From positions 1-62,365 of the IMG/VR virus record IMGVR_UViG_3300034066_001502: a stretch of 62,365 nucleotides of DNA. The stretch is one strand, 5' to 3'. This DNA comes from a virus. Positions 28,152-36,279 of this stretch are shown one piece after another (position 1 is the first letter of the stretch; each line of letters begins with the position of its first letter). The translations under genes and the position numbers were made by a program. The notes under the pieces are model-generated. The model was not told the DNA's origin, did no database searches, and saw only the letters and a program-made list of their open reading frames with translations.

Positions 28152-30092
28152 TTAGACTCTCATACTCGCCATTTCCATCAATTGTGTTTGATTAGATGTT
28201 GGGGCGGTTAATCCATTATTATATCGACCTTTAGTAACCGCAGTAACCATAGCTTCTTTAACTCCTGAATTTTCAAAGGCTAACATAAGTTGAGAAGTAT
28301 CAATATTTGGAGGTGCGGTTATGTTTAAATTAATATTAACAGGCCCTGAATCGGTCATTCTTTGTGTTGGGGGTTCATTTCTATTATTAGAACCCATTAA
28401 CGCCGATAAAACATCCTTACCTTTAGTGAACGACGCTAAAGTATCTTCAGGTAAAAATTCAACATTTTGACCAGGTAACTTTAACATATCTTTCGCAGTT
28501 GTTGTGGGTATATTTTCGGAAGTCATAAAAGCATTACCTAATTTTTTACTACCATTTTGTAACATTTCAAGAAAAATGTTTTGTTCTTTTGCCAAATTTG
28601 ATGCCGCTGCGGCCCCCTTATCTAATGCCTGAGACCAAGCTCCGTCTACAAATTTGGCACTAGTTGACATACTATCTTTAACCACATTAAAAGTATCACT
28701 TAAAGAACCTTCACCTTTAAATATCTTGTTAATTGAACCTAAAACTTCTTCTGCCCCTGAACCTAAACCACTTCTAATATTTCTACTACTTAATTTATCC
28801 CCAGATAAGGCTTCAGCTCCCGCATCGTATAATAGTTTTGGAGCTTCTAAGGCTTGATTAGCAATTTTACTACCAGCCAATGCTCGTCCTGTTCTATTGG
28901 CAATAGACTCTAACGACTTATCCATAGATTTTGAAATTGTTAGTTGGTCTTTGGCTAACTCCTCCATACTTTTAGGTGTCGCCATATCTTTAAGAGCCTT
29001 CATTTGGTCGGGGTCTTTTTGCAATTTTTCAATTGCCTCATTAATACCTAACTCTTTCCCACCTAATTGAATTTTATATTCACCCCCTTCACCCATTTCA
29101 GCCATACTGGCAATCAAACCTTTTTGTTCTTCAGTAAATGCACCTTCAGGGAATTTAATTTTCTGCATTTTGTCGGCAGCCTCAACACTACCTAACGCCA
29201 TTTTGGTTAATTGTTCGTATGGAATATTTAACTCTTTAGAAAGTTCCCTTAATTGTCTTTTAGACCCTGGCATAATTTCAAATTGCCCCTTTTCATTTAA
29301 CTGAACAAATTGTTCGGTCATTTTAGAAAGTTGATTTTGAAGCTCCGCAGGGTCATTTTGAGCCATATCCATTAATCTTAATGGGTCTAATAACTCAGAA
29401 TTTGCCACACCTAATCTTTGCATTGCCGCAGCCATTTTAATAGCCCCTTCAGGGTCAAATACCTCATCAGCAAATTTTAACGCAGTATTCATGTCAATTC
29501 TTAATAACGACGCTTGGGCCGCCATCTTAGCCAAACCTGTAACACCACCCTCAAAATTAAATTTATTTAATGCGGTCATATTTGCAACAACCTCTTTACT
29601 AACCGCCTGAGCGTTAACACCCGACTCTCTAGCAATATTAACAACTTTATTCATTTCACCCGCCACTTGGTATACGGACATACCCGCATCTTTAAAATTA
29701 GTAACAAGGGTTTTTGCGGATTCGCCTGTAACTTCGGAAGTTGCATATAAATCTTTATAAGAACTTGATGTTAGTATTAAATTTCTCCCTAAGGCTTCGG
29801 CAACGTCTTTTTGGATACTGACAATATTATCAAAACTACCACCCATTCGTTCAACTTCAGAGGCTGCGTCAGCCATAGCCGCCTTTAAATTAACAATGTT
29901 TTCACGACCTTGCCCAAAAGATTTAACAATCGTTATTGCTTTATCGTCAATTTCTTGAATTTGTTTCGCAATATCTCCAGCACGTAAATTAGTCGCCAAA
30001 GCGTCGGTAATTCTACCAACACTCTGTTCGAGGGCTCCTTGGACTTTACTTAAAAAGTCACCACCAAGTTCGTTATCTTCAGGTCCTGCCAT
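28152..30092 (-). CDS. Tail tape measure-like protein
   Basis: The 646-aa product is mostly helical, Ala/Lys/Glu-rich, and contains the segment order typical of tape measure proteins: NLKAAMADAASEVERMGG, SSYKDLYATSEVTGESAKTL, then an Ala-rich helical middle (KMAAAMQRLGVANSELLDPL) and a Gly/Ser region. It sits just after the chaperone-like pair and before the giant baseplate genes, the canonical place for a tape measure. At the usual ~1.5 angstrom per residue it would specify a tail near 95-100 nm, a family-based estimate. No transmembrane segment is evident. Confidence 0.75.
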   Translation of the reverse strand: MAGPEDNELGGDFLSKVQGALEQSVGRITDALATNLRAGDIAKQIQEIDDKAITIVKSFGQGRENIVNLKAAMADAASEVERMGGSFDNIVSIQKDVAEALGRNLILTSSSYKDLYATSEVTGESAKTLVTNFKDAGMSVYQVAGEMNKVVNIARESGVNAQAVSKEVVANMTALNKFNFEGGVTGLAKMAAQASLLRIDMNTALKFADEVFDPEGAIKMAAAMQRLGVANSELLDPLRLMDMAQNDPAELQNQLSKMTEQFVQLNEKGQFEIMPGSKRQLRELSKELNIPYEQLTKMALGSVEAADKMQKIKFPEGAFTEEQKGLIASMAEMGEGGEYKIQLGGKELGINEAIEKLQKDPDQMKALKDMATPKSMEELAKDQLTISKSMDKSLESIANRTGRALAGSKIANQALEAPKLLYDAGAEALSGDKLSSRNIRSGLGSGAEEVLGSINKIFKGEGSLSDTFNVVKDSMSTSAKFVDGAWSQALDKGAAAASNLAKEQNIFLEMLQNGSKKLGNAFMTSENIPTTTAKDMLKLPGQNVEFLPEDTLASFTKGKDVLSALMGSNNRNEPPTQRMTDSGPVNINLNITAPPNIDTSQLMLAFENSGVKEAMVTAVTKGRYNNGLTAPTSNQTQLMEMASMRV

Positions 30093-30112
30093 AGTTTAAA
30101 TATTATATATGT

Positions 30113-30119
30113 ATAAATA
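30113..30119 (-). promoter_or_regulatory. Putative late promoter element TATTTAT
   Basis: TATTTAT on the coding strand, 20 nt before the tape-measure ATG at 30092, in the gap after the small chaperone frame. Confidence 0.45.
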
Positions 30120-30136
30120 CACCAAAAACAATTTTA

Positions 30137-30247
30137 CTAACCGTTTTTAGGTGTATTGTCCTCAATAATTCTATCGATTAGGTACTTTCGCATATAAGTT
30201 GGCATAATGTGAAATTCAGTATAAGATAATCTTATAAATCTCGCCAA
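30137..30247 (-). CDS. Small tail-assembly-chaperone-like frame (possible frameshift extension of the gp26-like gene)
   Basis: A conserved-looking short frame ends at 30137. Its dense helical sequence (FLIEEYYFLARFIRLSY, then FHIMPTYMRKYLIDRI) resembles the second half of tail assembly chaperones, with the typical Met/Leu-Pro followed by an Arg-containing helix. The chaperone-like sequence starts before any ATG: only a TTG at 30247 with an upstream GAGGAG could start it independently, whereas the frame is open upstream into the preceding gene, in +1 relative to it. It may therefore be made as a C-terminal extension by frameshifting at 30296-30302. Alternative starts are ATG codons at 30205 and 30193. 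Confidence 0.6.
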   Translation of the reverse strand: MARFIRLSYTEFHIMPTYMRKYLIDRIIEDNTPKNG

Positions 30248-30281
30248 AAAATAATACTCCTCAATTAAAAATTGTTTGTGA

Positions 30282-31040
30282 TTAGAAGAAAGGCCGAAAA
30301 AACTCCACCCCAAAGGTAATCTCGAAAGATACCAAGTCTCCTGAAGGGGCTTTTACTGATTTTACTAAATCTAATGAAGGTTGATTTTCTCTAATAAAAT
30401 TACGGATATACTTAGAATCCATAATTGGCATTGAGTTAACGAAATTTGAAATTTGTTCCTTGGAATCATTCCCGTTAATTTCAATAATTTGTTTTGCTAG
30501 TCTCCAAGTAATGACTGGCGCCGTTCTTCCTACAGGATATTGGTCAGCCATTTTACTGATTTCAGTTGTTTCAGCAAAACTTAATGGTTTTAATTTAACC
30601 GAAACTCCTGATTTTGGTAATGTTGTTGTAAAAACACCATTTTCGTCAGGTTGGTGTTGTGTTTTTTTAATGTTTAACTCATCCAATACTACTGTATGTG
30701 AAAAAGGTTTACTTGTTTTGGGGTCAGTTACTGATATTTTATATTCAGGTCCAAATGAAGTGTTACGTAAGAAAATAAGAATAGCCTCAATATCACCGTC
30801 CAATAATTCTTCAGGTCTTAAATCGTGTTCATAAATTTTACTACGTAATAAAGTCATAATGATATTATCATTACTCATTTGTGTTGCCCCCATCAATGCG
30901 TTTTCGTCATTTGCGGTCAAGTAACCGACTTTAATTGATTTCTTTTTTGATTTATAAAATACACCACCTGAAGGTAGTTGTACTATATCGTGAGGTAAGT
31001 TAAAACTCTCCGTTCCTGCGTCAATGATACTTTGGTCCAT
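30282..31040 (-). CDS. 26: Baseplate hub/tail assembly protein, T4 gp26-like
   Basis: The 252-aa product begins with LPHDIVQLPSGGVFY and contains YLTANDENALMG, LLDGDIEAILIFLRNTSFG and LKPLSFAETTEISK, a pattern typical of the T4 gp26 family and related tail assembly chaperones. It ends in FGVEFFRPFF. It lies between the tail tube gene and the tape measure, the canonical chaperone slot. Near its end a T-rich slippery site followed by a rare CGG codon could shift ribosomes +1 into the 30137 frame. A strong terminator precedes it (31101-31128), so it may rely on its own promoter or on readthrough. Confidence 0.75.
   Translation of the reverse strand: MDQSIIDAGTESFNLPHDIVQLPSGGVFYKSKKKSIKVGYLTANDENALMGATQMSNDNIIMTLLRSKIYEHDLRPEELLDGDIEAILIFLRNTSFGPEYKISVTDPKTSKPFSHTVVLDELNIKKTQHQPDENGVFTTTLPKSGVSVKLKPLSFAETTEISKMADQYPVGRTAPVITWRLAKQIIEINGNDSKEQISNFVNSMPIMDSKYIRNFIRENQPSLDLVKSVKAPSGDLVSFEITFGVEFFRPFF
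30296..30302 (-). promoter_or_regulatory. Candidate +1 programmed frameshift site
   Basis: The frame-0 codons are TTT TTT CGG, four codons before the stop of the gp26-like gene. A Phe tRNA in the P site on TTT can slide by one base to TTC with better pairing while the A site waits on CGG, a codon that should be rare in this AT-rich genome. The +1 frame then reads into the chaperone-like extension ending at 30137. Confidence 0.45.
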
Positions 31041-31100
31041 ATTGTTTGTCTTTTATAATAAAATATACAGTAATTTCTTTTTTTTTAAATAGAAACAAAA

Positions 31101-31128
31101 AAATCCACATACCTAAGCATGTGGATTT
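31101..31128 (-). terminator. Rho-independent terminator after tail tube gene
   Basis: A perfect 10-bp stem (AAATCCACAT, 31101-31110 with 31119-31128) with an 8-nt loop, followed on the minus strand by a seven-T run. It lies 38 nt after the tail tube stop and would give the tube gene its own abundant transcript. Confidence 0.9.
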
Positions 31129-31165
31129 AAATATATTTTGACTGAAATATTTTAATAGTTAAAAA

Positions 31166-31654
31166 TCAATAAACTAATATACAACGGTCCATTCGCATTG
31201 TAGCTGTGATACTTGCTAAAGCGTCTGTATTATAAGCCAATGAGTCAAAGTTAACATCCGATAAGAATGTTCCCTCTAAAATCCATTTCTCAACAACAAC
31301 ACCAGTTGGGTCTAACATTTCTAAATCGACGTTCTTTTTGTATCCTGCGGCATAACCCATACGACCTGTCACTGATTCAGCACATAGACGTACCCACTCC
31401 ATAAGAGCTTGAGACGCAGACGGACCAATAGGGTCACGGAATTTAACGTTAAGAGTTCCCCAAGTAAAACGACCTGCAACATAGGTTGAAGTGTTTAAGA
31501 AGGGAATCTCAACAGGGTTTATAGTTATATGTGGTCTTGACGTAGATTCAACGAACCATTCGTTAATACCCAATGTTGTTGGGAACCGAAGAATGAACCT
31601 GTTTTGTCTTTTTGGTTCATACGGTATCGGCATTTTCATCAATAAATCAGCCAT
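31166..31654 (-). CDS. 19: Tail tube protein, T4 gp19-like
   Basis: The 162-aa product matches the length of T4 gp19 (163 aa). It shows the family pattern: KRQNRFILRFPTTLGINEWF, then ESTSRPHITINPVEIPFLN, GRFTWGTLNVKFRDPIGPS and a C-terminal ATMRMDRCILVY. It would polymerise into the inner tube through which DNA passes. It is transcribed after the HAD gene and before the chaperones, with an upstream TATTTAT element and its own terminator, in line with its high copy number. Confidence 0.93.
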   Translation of the reverse strand: MADLLMKMPIPYEPKRQNRFILRFPTTLGINEWFVESTSRPHITINPVEIPFLNTSTYVAGRFTWGTLNVKFRDPIGPSASQALMEWVRLCAESVTGRMGYAAGYKKNVDLEMLDPTGVVVEKWILEGTFLSDVNFDSLAYNTDALASITATMRMDRCILVY

Positions 31655-31695
31655 TTTCTTTCTTTTTTTGTTATTTTGTGTTTATTTTGTTTTCT

Positions 31696-31702
31696 ATAAA
31701 TA
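31696..31702 (-). promoter_or_regulatory. Putative late promoter element TATTTAT
   Basis: TATTTAT on the coding strand (context GATATTTATAG), 41 nt before the tail tube ATG, in a 125-nt gap that otherwise shows only AT-rich sequence. Confidence 0.5.
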
Positions 31703-31779
31703 TCTCCAAATAAATTTTTTATCTTTACTTTCAAGATTTAAAAAATTATTCTTAGCATATAAGTATCTAGTTTTATTTA

Positions 31780-32601
31780 TTAATATTCTTTTTTAATTCC
31801 TCCTGCAGTAGAATAAGTCTTAATTATATTATCTGGCTCATTTTCAAAATGACTTTTAACTTTTTCCACATTTCTTAAATCATCATCTGAAAAACCAATT
31901 ATAGGTAAAAAGTTATTAGTTATTTTATTCTTTAAATACGCTTTCTTCTTAATTTGTTCAGAAACTTCTTTAATATACTCAACAAATTCTTTTAAAGCTT
32001 TAATTTTTCCTTCTTCGGGATTTGTTGCCGAGCCTTCTCCATAACTCACAGGATAAAATCTACAAAGGTCTAAATATTCACGTATAATTTCACGTTTATT
32101 TAAATCACCCTCATCGGCAATGTGTCGAAATTTTTCTAAGTTCTTAACTAACTCGTCTGAGTTAATTCCATTTTTATTTGAAACAATTAGGTTGTATACC
32201 GCCTCTTTAATTACCGAAGGGGTGTGACCTCTAGCGGTAACGATAGAAAAAATAGACCCGTTATTTAACGCCTCCACAAAATCAGGCCAAGCAGGACCTG
32301 GTTTTGCTAACATAGAGTCCACAATAAATTGTTTGTCTCCCGCAACACCAAAATATTTAAATGGTTCATCACTAAACCCTACAATAGAATGACCTTCATA
32401 GTCAAACGGTTCTTCACCTATATCTGTTCTATATTCCGCAAAATCCTCAGTTGACATACCAACATCATTACCTTCCTCATCCTTTAAGATAATCTTAGTC
32501 GGCATTATCAGTATGTTGTCATCCCAGTCAAATGAATAGTATTTCATGTCAGGTGTTCCCTCTTCATCAATACCTTCTACTATTCTTTTTTTATTTATCA
32601 T
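31780..32601 (-). CDS. HAD-superfamily phosphatase
   Basis: The 273-aa product carries all four HAD motifs: motif I YYSFDWDDNIL (nucleophile and +2 Asp), motif II SIVTARGHT, a motif III Lys around EEGKIKALKEF, and motif IV IGFSDDDLRN. An insertion between I and II (about residues 40-90) would be the cap. The substrate is unknown; nucleotide, polynucleotide end or sugar phosphates are possible. A TTG 21 nt upstream lies in the arm of a hairpin, so the ATG at 32601 (MINKKRIVEG) is chosen. Its place between the genes for sheath and tail tube is unusual for an enzyme. Confidence 0.85.
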   Translation of the reverse strand: MINKKRIVEGIDEEGTPDMKYYSFDWDDNILIMPTKIILKDEEGNDVGMSTEDFAEYRTDIGEEPFDYEGHSIVGFSDEPFKYFGVAGDKQFIVDSMLAKPGPAWPDFVEALNNGSIFSIVTARGHTPSVIKEAVYNLIVSNKNGINSDELVKNLEKFRHIADEGDLNKREIIREYLDLCRFYPVSYGEGSATNPEEGKIKALKEFVEYIKEVSEQIKKKAYLKNKITNNFLPIIGFSDDDLRNVEKVKSHFENEPDNIIKTYSTAGGIKKEY

Positions 32602-32616
32602 TTTCACTATTTGGCT

Positions 32617-32647
32617 AAACAAGCCGAGGTTTTATGTCGACTTGTTT
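32617..32647 (-). terminator. Hairpin after tail sheath gene, possible terminator
   Basis: An 11-bp stem (32617-32627 with 32637-32647, one G-U pair) and a 9-nt loop, starting 12 nt after the sheath stop. Only a short TTT follows, so termination may be partial, allowing expression of the HAD gene. Confidence 0.55.
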
Positions 32648-32658
32648 GTTATTTTATT

Positions 32659-35600
32659 TTAGATGTTCTCAAAAGATGCACCTGTTGGAGTAATATAGAA
32701 CGTAATGTCTATAAATTCTAACGACTTTGTAGGTTTAACGTAGATTTTACCCGTCATTTGGTTTCTATCTAAGTCAGCCGCGTCTGAAGAAACTGTTACA
32801 CGGAAATCGTATAAACCTCTGTCTCTTCTGATTGCGTCTAATATAGGGTTAACCGCATCTAAGAAATCTTGTCTTACTTTTTGGTCGTTTTGTTCAAACA
32901 GTAATCTTACAGATACCGCTGAAATTAATTTACGAGCTTGAAGTAATAATCTTCTTACGTTAATTCTATCAAGAGCTGATTGTCTAACTTGTAGTGTTTT
33001 ATTACCCCAAATTACGGTTCCAACATCAGAGAAAGTTGCAATTGGGTTAAGACGACCTTGATATAAAGTATCTCTATCCTCTTGTGTTAACTTCTTACGT
33101 GCTTTAATAGCATTTACAATACCTCTTGTGTAACCCGCCGCGGCGAACCAAGGGAATGCAATGTTATCTGTTAAAGCTAAGTTTCTTGTAACCTCAGCAG
33201 TTGCAGGTAGATAGATTTGTGTGTTGTTTACAGTATCTCTTGTTAATACCCATGGGTAGTAAGTTGCGGTATAGTTAGAGTCTATTCCTGCAGTGTCTAA
33301 ATTATCAACCGCTTCTTGTGGATAAATTAAATCCTGTGTATTAGTTGTTGTTGGAACAAACATGTTAAAGTCAGGAGTTGTACAAACATAAAGTGAGTCA
33401 GCTCTATCATTTTCAATCATATCAACTGCACTTTCAACTAAGTTAGAATGATTTACATAATCGATACCAGGTGTAACAAATAAATTAATATTAACCGCTT
33501 CAGGATTAACAAAAGTTTTTTGTCCTAATAAGTAAGCGTAGTAATCGGTGTTAGCGTAACCTTGTGTATTATCTCCAACCGTAATTTGTTTAAATGCTCC
33601 CCAACCTGTCGCCGTAGGATATTTGATTGATGGACATGAACCTTTTAAATAACCATTTCTACCTAATACGAATCTATCACTGTTTGTTCTATGTTCTCTA
33701 TAGATATCCCATCCGTCAAATCCTCCTTGTACTAAGAATGAGAACTTACGAGCAAAAATTCTGTAGTAAGGGTTAGCTTCTGTATCAGGGTCTTTAGTAA
33801 ACGGTGCACTACCACAATAGAATGCTGGGGTTCCACTTGTTACAAATGCATTAGGTATAGTAATACCACTTGCATCAATATCCATATGGAATCCTCTACT
33901 TCTAAAGTTCCAATCTTCACCCGTAGAATCACTACAAATATCTAAAGGAAGTTGTTTACCTTTGTAATAGTAGTAATCAACGTCAATACCTATAGTATCA
34001 GAAATACCTAAATAAGTTCTACGTACATTATCACCATTACTTCTTGTAATATCGTCAGCTCCTGAAGATAAACCAAATGGTGGATTATATACTACCTCAC
34101 CTGGAAAATCATATTTTTGTTTAATAATTGGGAATGGAGGTCTAACACCCGCATATTCTCTAAAATTAAATCCTAAGAATCCACAAGGTAATGCGTCAAT
34201 TGGTGCGTCTTCATTAAGTTCAATCATAACGTATTTAGAATTCAATTCATACTCACCGTCAATAGTACCAATTTTCTTCGCAATGAACGCATTATCATTA
34301 GGGTCCATATTACAGTTAGTGAATTTTTCAATAACAACTGGACTTGAGTCCGAATCAAAGAAATCTCTAACTAATACGTCAAATGTTCCATTGTTAAATG
34401 AAATGTTTGCTATTGAAATTTTAACCTCCGTGTTAGCCGCCTCACCATCGGCAATTGTTGTAAATTTAAATAAGTTGTAAACTTTGTTACCTCTTAATTC
34501 CGATACTACCCACGGTGATGTTGGTGATTGATATTGTTCTAAATACCAAGCGATTGATGTAGGGTCAGAACCTTGTCTTGCGTTAGGTAAAGCTGTTAAG
34601 TTACAACTTAAACCTCTAATAAACCCTTTTCTCCATCCGTAGTTTAATAAAGCTTGGAATCTTTCTTCAACAAATAAAGGAACTACTGTTCTTGGTTTTG
34701 CAAAGTTAGATGAACCAAATACTTTTGGTAAATACTTAGGGTCAGAATTTTGGAATGATGTTTCAAAGAAATACGTGTTACCATCTTTATTTGTAATATT
34801 AATACCAAATGTCGCATATGGGTTTTTAGTTACACCTGAATATGCACCTAAACAATCCATAGTAACATCTGTTAATCCGCTAACCTCATAAACAGGTCCA
34901 TCATCTGTTGAGTATGTCGCCAAACCTCTTGAACGAAGTGTTGCTATTACTAAATCATCATAATCAGTAAACGCAGTTCCTGAAAACACATAAATTCTAC
35001 CAATTAAAGTTCCTGTATAACAATTAACAGGTGCAGCAGTTGTTGTAGTTGTTGTTGATATTGGGGTTGGTGTAATACAAGGATTTGTAGTTGTTGTTGT
35101 TGTAGTTCCTGGTAATGTTGTTGTCGTTGTTATAACAGGTGGTGTTAAAGTTAAACCTGTGACAATAGACCAAAATGAATAACCACTATATGCTGCATTA
35201 CCAAGATTATCAAATAAACTATAATACCAAGGGTCATTTTCTGGTGCCGCGTAATCAATAAGGTTAGCATCAACATTATTAACACCATATACATTTGTTT
35301 CTGCTGTAAAGATAGGACTAAACGCTTCGTAAGTGTCTCCTGAAATTGGCCCGTAATAATAAATAGAGGTGTTTTCTGAAGACGGTTCGTTTAGAATATC
35401 AAAAATTTGGTTAGTCATGTTTGTACGAACAGTTGATAAACTTCCGTCAAACAATTCGTAAGGAATGTCTAATTTCTCAGCAATTTCTGCCGGAATTTGT
35501 GTTGGGTTAATAAATGATATTGAACCAAAACTGTTATTACAACCTGAGAAATCAATTGCAAAGTCAACTACTTTATAATCAACACATGTGTCAATACAGT

Positions 35601-35994
35601 TAACCGTAGTAGCACTTTCACAATAGAAATCTACTGTTGCTGGGTCTACATTTGCTTTAGTTGTTATTGTCCATGATGGACCCGCATCATACCCTGATAA
35701 ACCTAATATTCTTGTAACAAACAATTGGTTAGATTGTTGTAAATAAGATTTAGCGATATACGCCGCTTCATATTTTGGTATTTGAGTATTTATGAATTTT
35801 TCGGGAGAACTTCCCCCAAAGTAAGTTGAGAATTCGTCGAAGTTTGTAATAAAAATAGGTTCGAAGGCTGGACCTTTTAATGTCTCCCCTACAATACCTA
35901 GTGTAGTAACCCCTACACTCTGTGCTACGAAACTTAAATCGACTTCAGAAGTATACACTCCAGGTGATACAAATACTTTACTGTTTGTTGCCAT
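32659..35994 (-). CDS. 18: Tail sheath protein, T4 gp18-like, with inserted Thr-rich linker
   Basis: The 1111-aa product starts with VFVSPGVYTSEVDLSFVAQ and GIVGETLKGPAFEPIFI, the hallmark sheath N-terminus, and ends with the C-terminal core (RRLLLQARKLISAVSVRLLFEQND, then VTVSSDAADLDRNQMTGKIY, DITFYITPTGASFENI). It is much longer than T4 gp18 (659 aa). The extra material sits between residues ~130 and ~700 and includes a low-complexity Thr run with Pro (about residues 285-320) flanked by Cys residues, which probably links a surface-exposed inserted domain. The sheath contracts to drive the tube through the envelope. A TATTTAT element lies 35 nt upstream. Confidence 0.92.
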   Translation of the reverse strand: MATNSKVFVSPGVYTSEVDLSFVAQSVGVTTLGIVGETLKGPAFEPIFITNFDEFSTYFGGSSPEKFINTQIPKYEAAYIAKSYLQQSNQLFVTRILGLSGYDAGPSWTITTKANVDPATVDFYCESATTVNCIDTCVDYKVVDFAIDFSGCNNSFGSISFINPTQIPAEIAEKLDIPYELFDGSLSTVRTNMTNQIFDILNEPSSENTSIYYYGPISGDTYEAFSPIFTAETNVYGVNNVDANLIDYAAPENDPWYYSLFDNLGNAAYSGYSFWSIVTGLTLTPPVITTTTTLPGTTTTTTTNPCITPTPISTTTTTTAAPVNCYTGTLIGRIYVFSGTAFTDYDDLVIATLRSRGLATYSTDDGPVYEVSGLTDVTMDCLGAYSGVTKNPYATFGINITNKDGNTYFFETSFQNSDPKYLPKVFGSSNFAKPRTVVPLFVEERFQALLNYGWRKGFIRGLSCNLTALPNARQGSDPTSIAWYLEQYQSPTSPWVVSELRGNKVYNLFKFTTIADGEAANTEVKISIANISFNNGTFDVLVRDFFDSDSSPVVIEKFTNCNMDPNDNAFIAKKIGTIDGEYELNSKYVMIELNEDAPIDALPCGFLGFNFREYAGVRPPFPIIKQKYDFPGEVVYNPPFGLSSGADDITRSNGDNVRRTYLGISDTIGIDVDYYYYKGKQLPLDICSDSTGEDWNFRSRGFHMDIDASGITIPNAFVTSGTPAFYCGSAPFTKDPDTEANPYYRIFARKFSFLVQGGFDGWDIYREHRTNSDRFVLGRNGYLKGSCPSIKYPTATGWGAFKQITVGDNTQGYANTDYYAYLLGQKTFVNPEAVNINLFVTPGIDYVNHSNLVESAVDMIENDRADSLYVCTTPDFNMFVPTTTNTQDLIYPQEAVDNLDTAGIDSNYTATYYPWVLTRDTVNNTQIYLPATAEVTRNLALTDNIAFPWFAAAGYTRGIVNAIKARKKLTQEDRDTLYQGRLNPIATFSDVGTVIWGNKTLQVRQSALDRINVRRLLLQARKLISAVSVRLLFEQNDQKVRQDFLDAVNPILDAIRRDRGLYDFRVTVSSDAADLDRNQMTGKIYVKPTKSLEFIDITFYITPTGASFENI

Positions 35995-36029
35995 TAGTCT
36001 TGTGTTTTCTTAATTAATTTATTTTATTG

Positions 36030-36036
36030 ATAAATA
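36030..36036 (-). promoter_or_regulatory. Putative late promoter element TATTTAT
   Basis: TATTTAT on the coding strand (context ATATTTATC), 35 nt before the sheath ATG. Confidence 0.5.
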
Positions 36037-36114
36037 TTATAAAAAAAACCAAAACACTTTACTTTCCTATAAGTATTTATTATTAGGGAGAATAAATTCT
36101 GCCTTTTTTCTACC

Positions 36115-36279
36115 ATGGATAACAACGAAAAAAAAATAAAGAATTTAAAGATATCGATTGAGGCTCATGATATCTTAAAGACCTATTGTGAAAAAAGAGG
36201 GATAAAGATGTATCGTTTCTTAGAAAGACTTATTGTTGAGAAATGTAAAGGAAAACCCGATATATACGGAGAGAATTAA
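36115..36279 (+). CDS. Small ribbon-helix-helix-like protein
   Basis: The 54-aa product begins at ATG 36115. It has a short strand (NLKISIEAHDIL) followed by two helices (TYCEKRGIKMYRFLERLI), the layout of ribbon-helix-helix DNA-binding proteins, and a Lys-rich N-terminus. It lies alone on the plus strand between the sheath gene and a minus-strand structural gene, overlapping the latter's end by 4 nt, and is convergent with it. A GTATTTATTATTAGG stretch about 25-40 nt upstream may be its promoter. A regulatory role is inferred from the fold only. Confidence 0.65.
   Translation: MDNNEKKIKNLKISIEAHDILKTYCEKRGIKMYRFLERLIVEKCKGKPDIYGEN

Noticed and set aside
31655-31779. Small gene in the 125-nt gap between HAD and tail tube genes
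   Set aside because: No ORF of sensible composition on either strand; only an AT-rich leader with the TATTTAT element.
32601-32622. TTG start at 32622 for the HAD phosphatase
   Set aside because: It falls inside the hairpin arm after the sheath gene. The ATG at 32601 gives the expected N-terminus.
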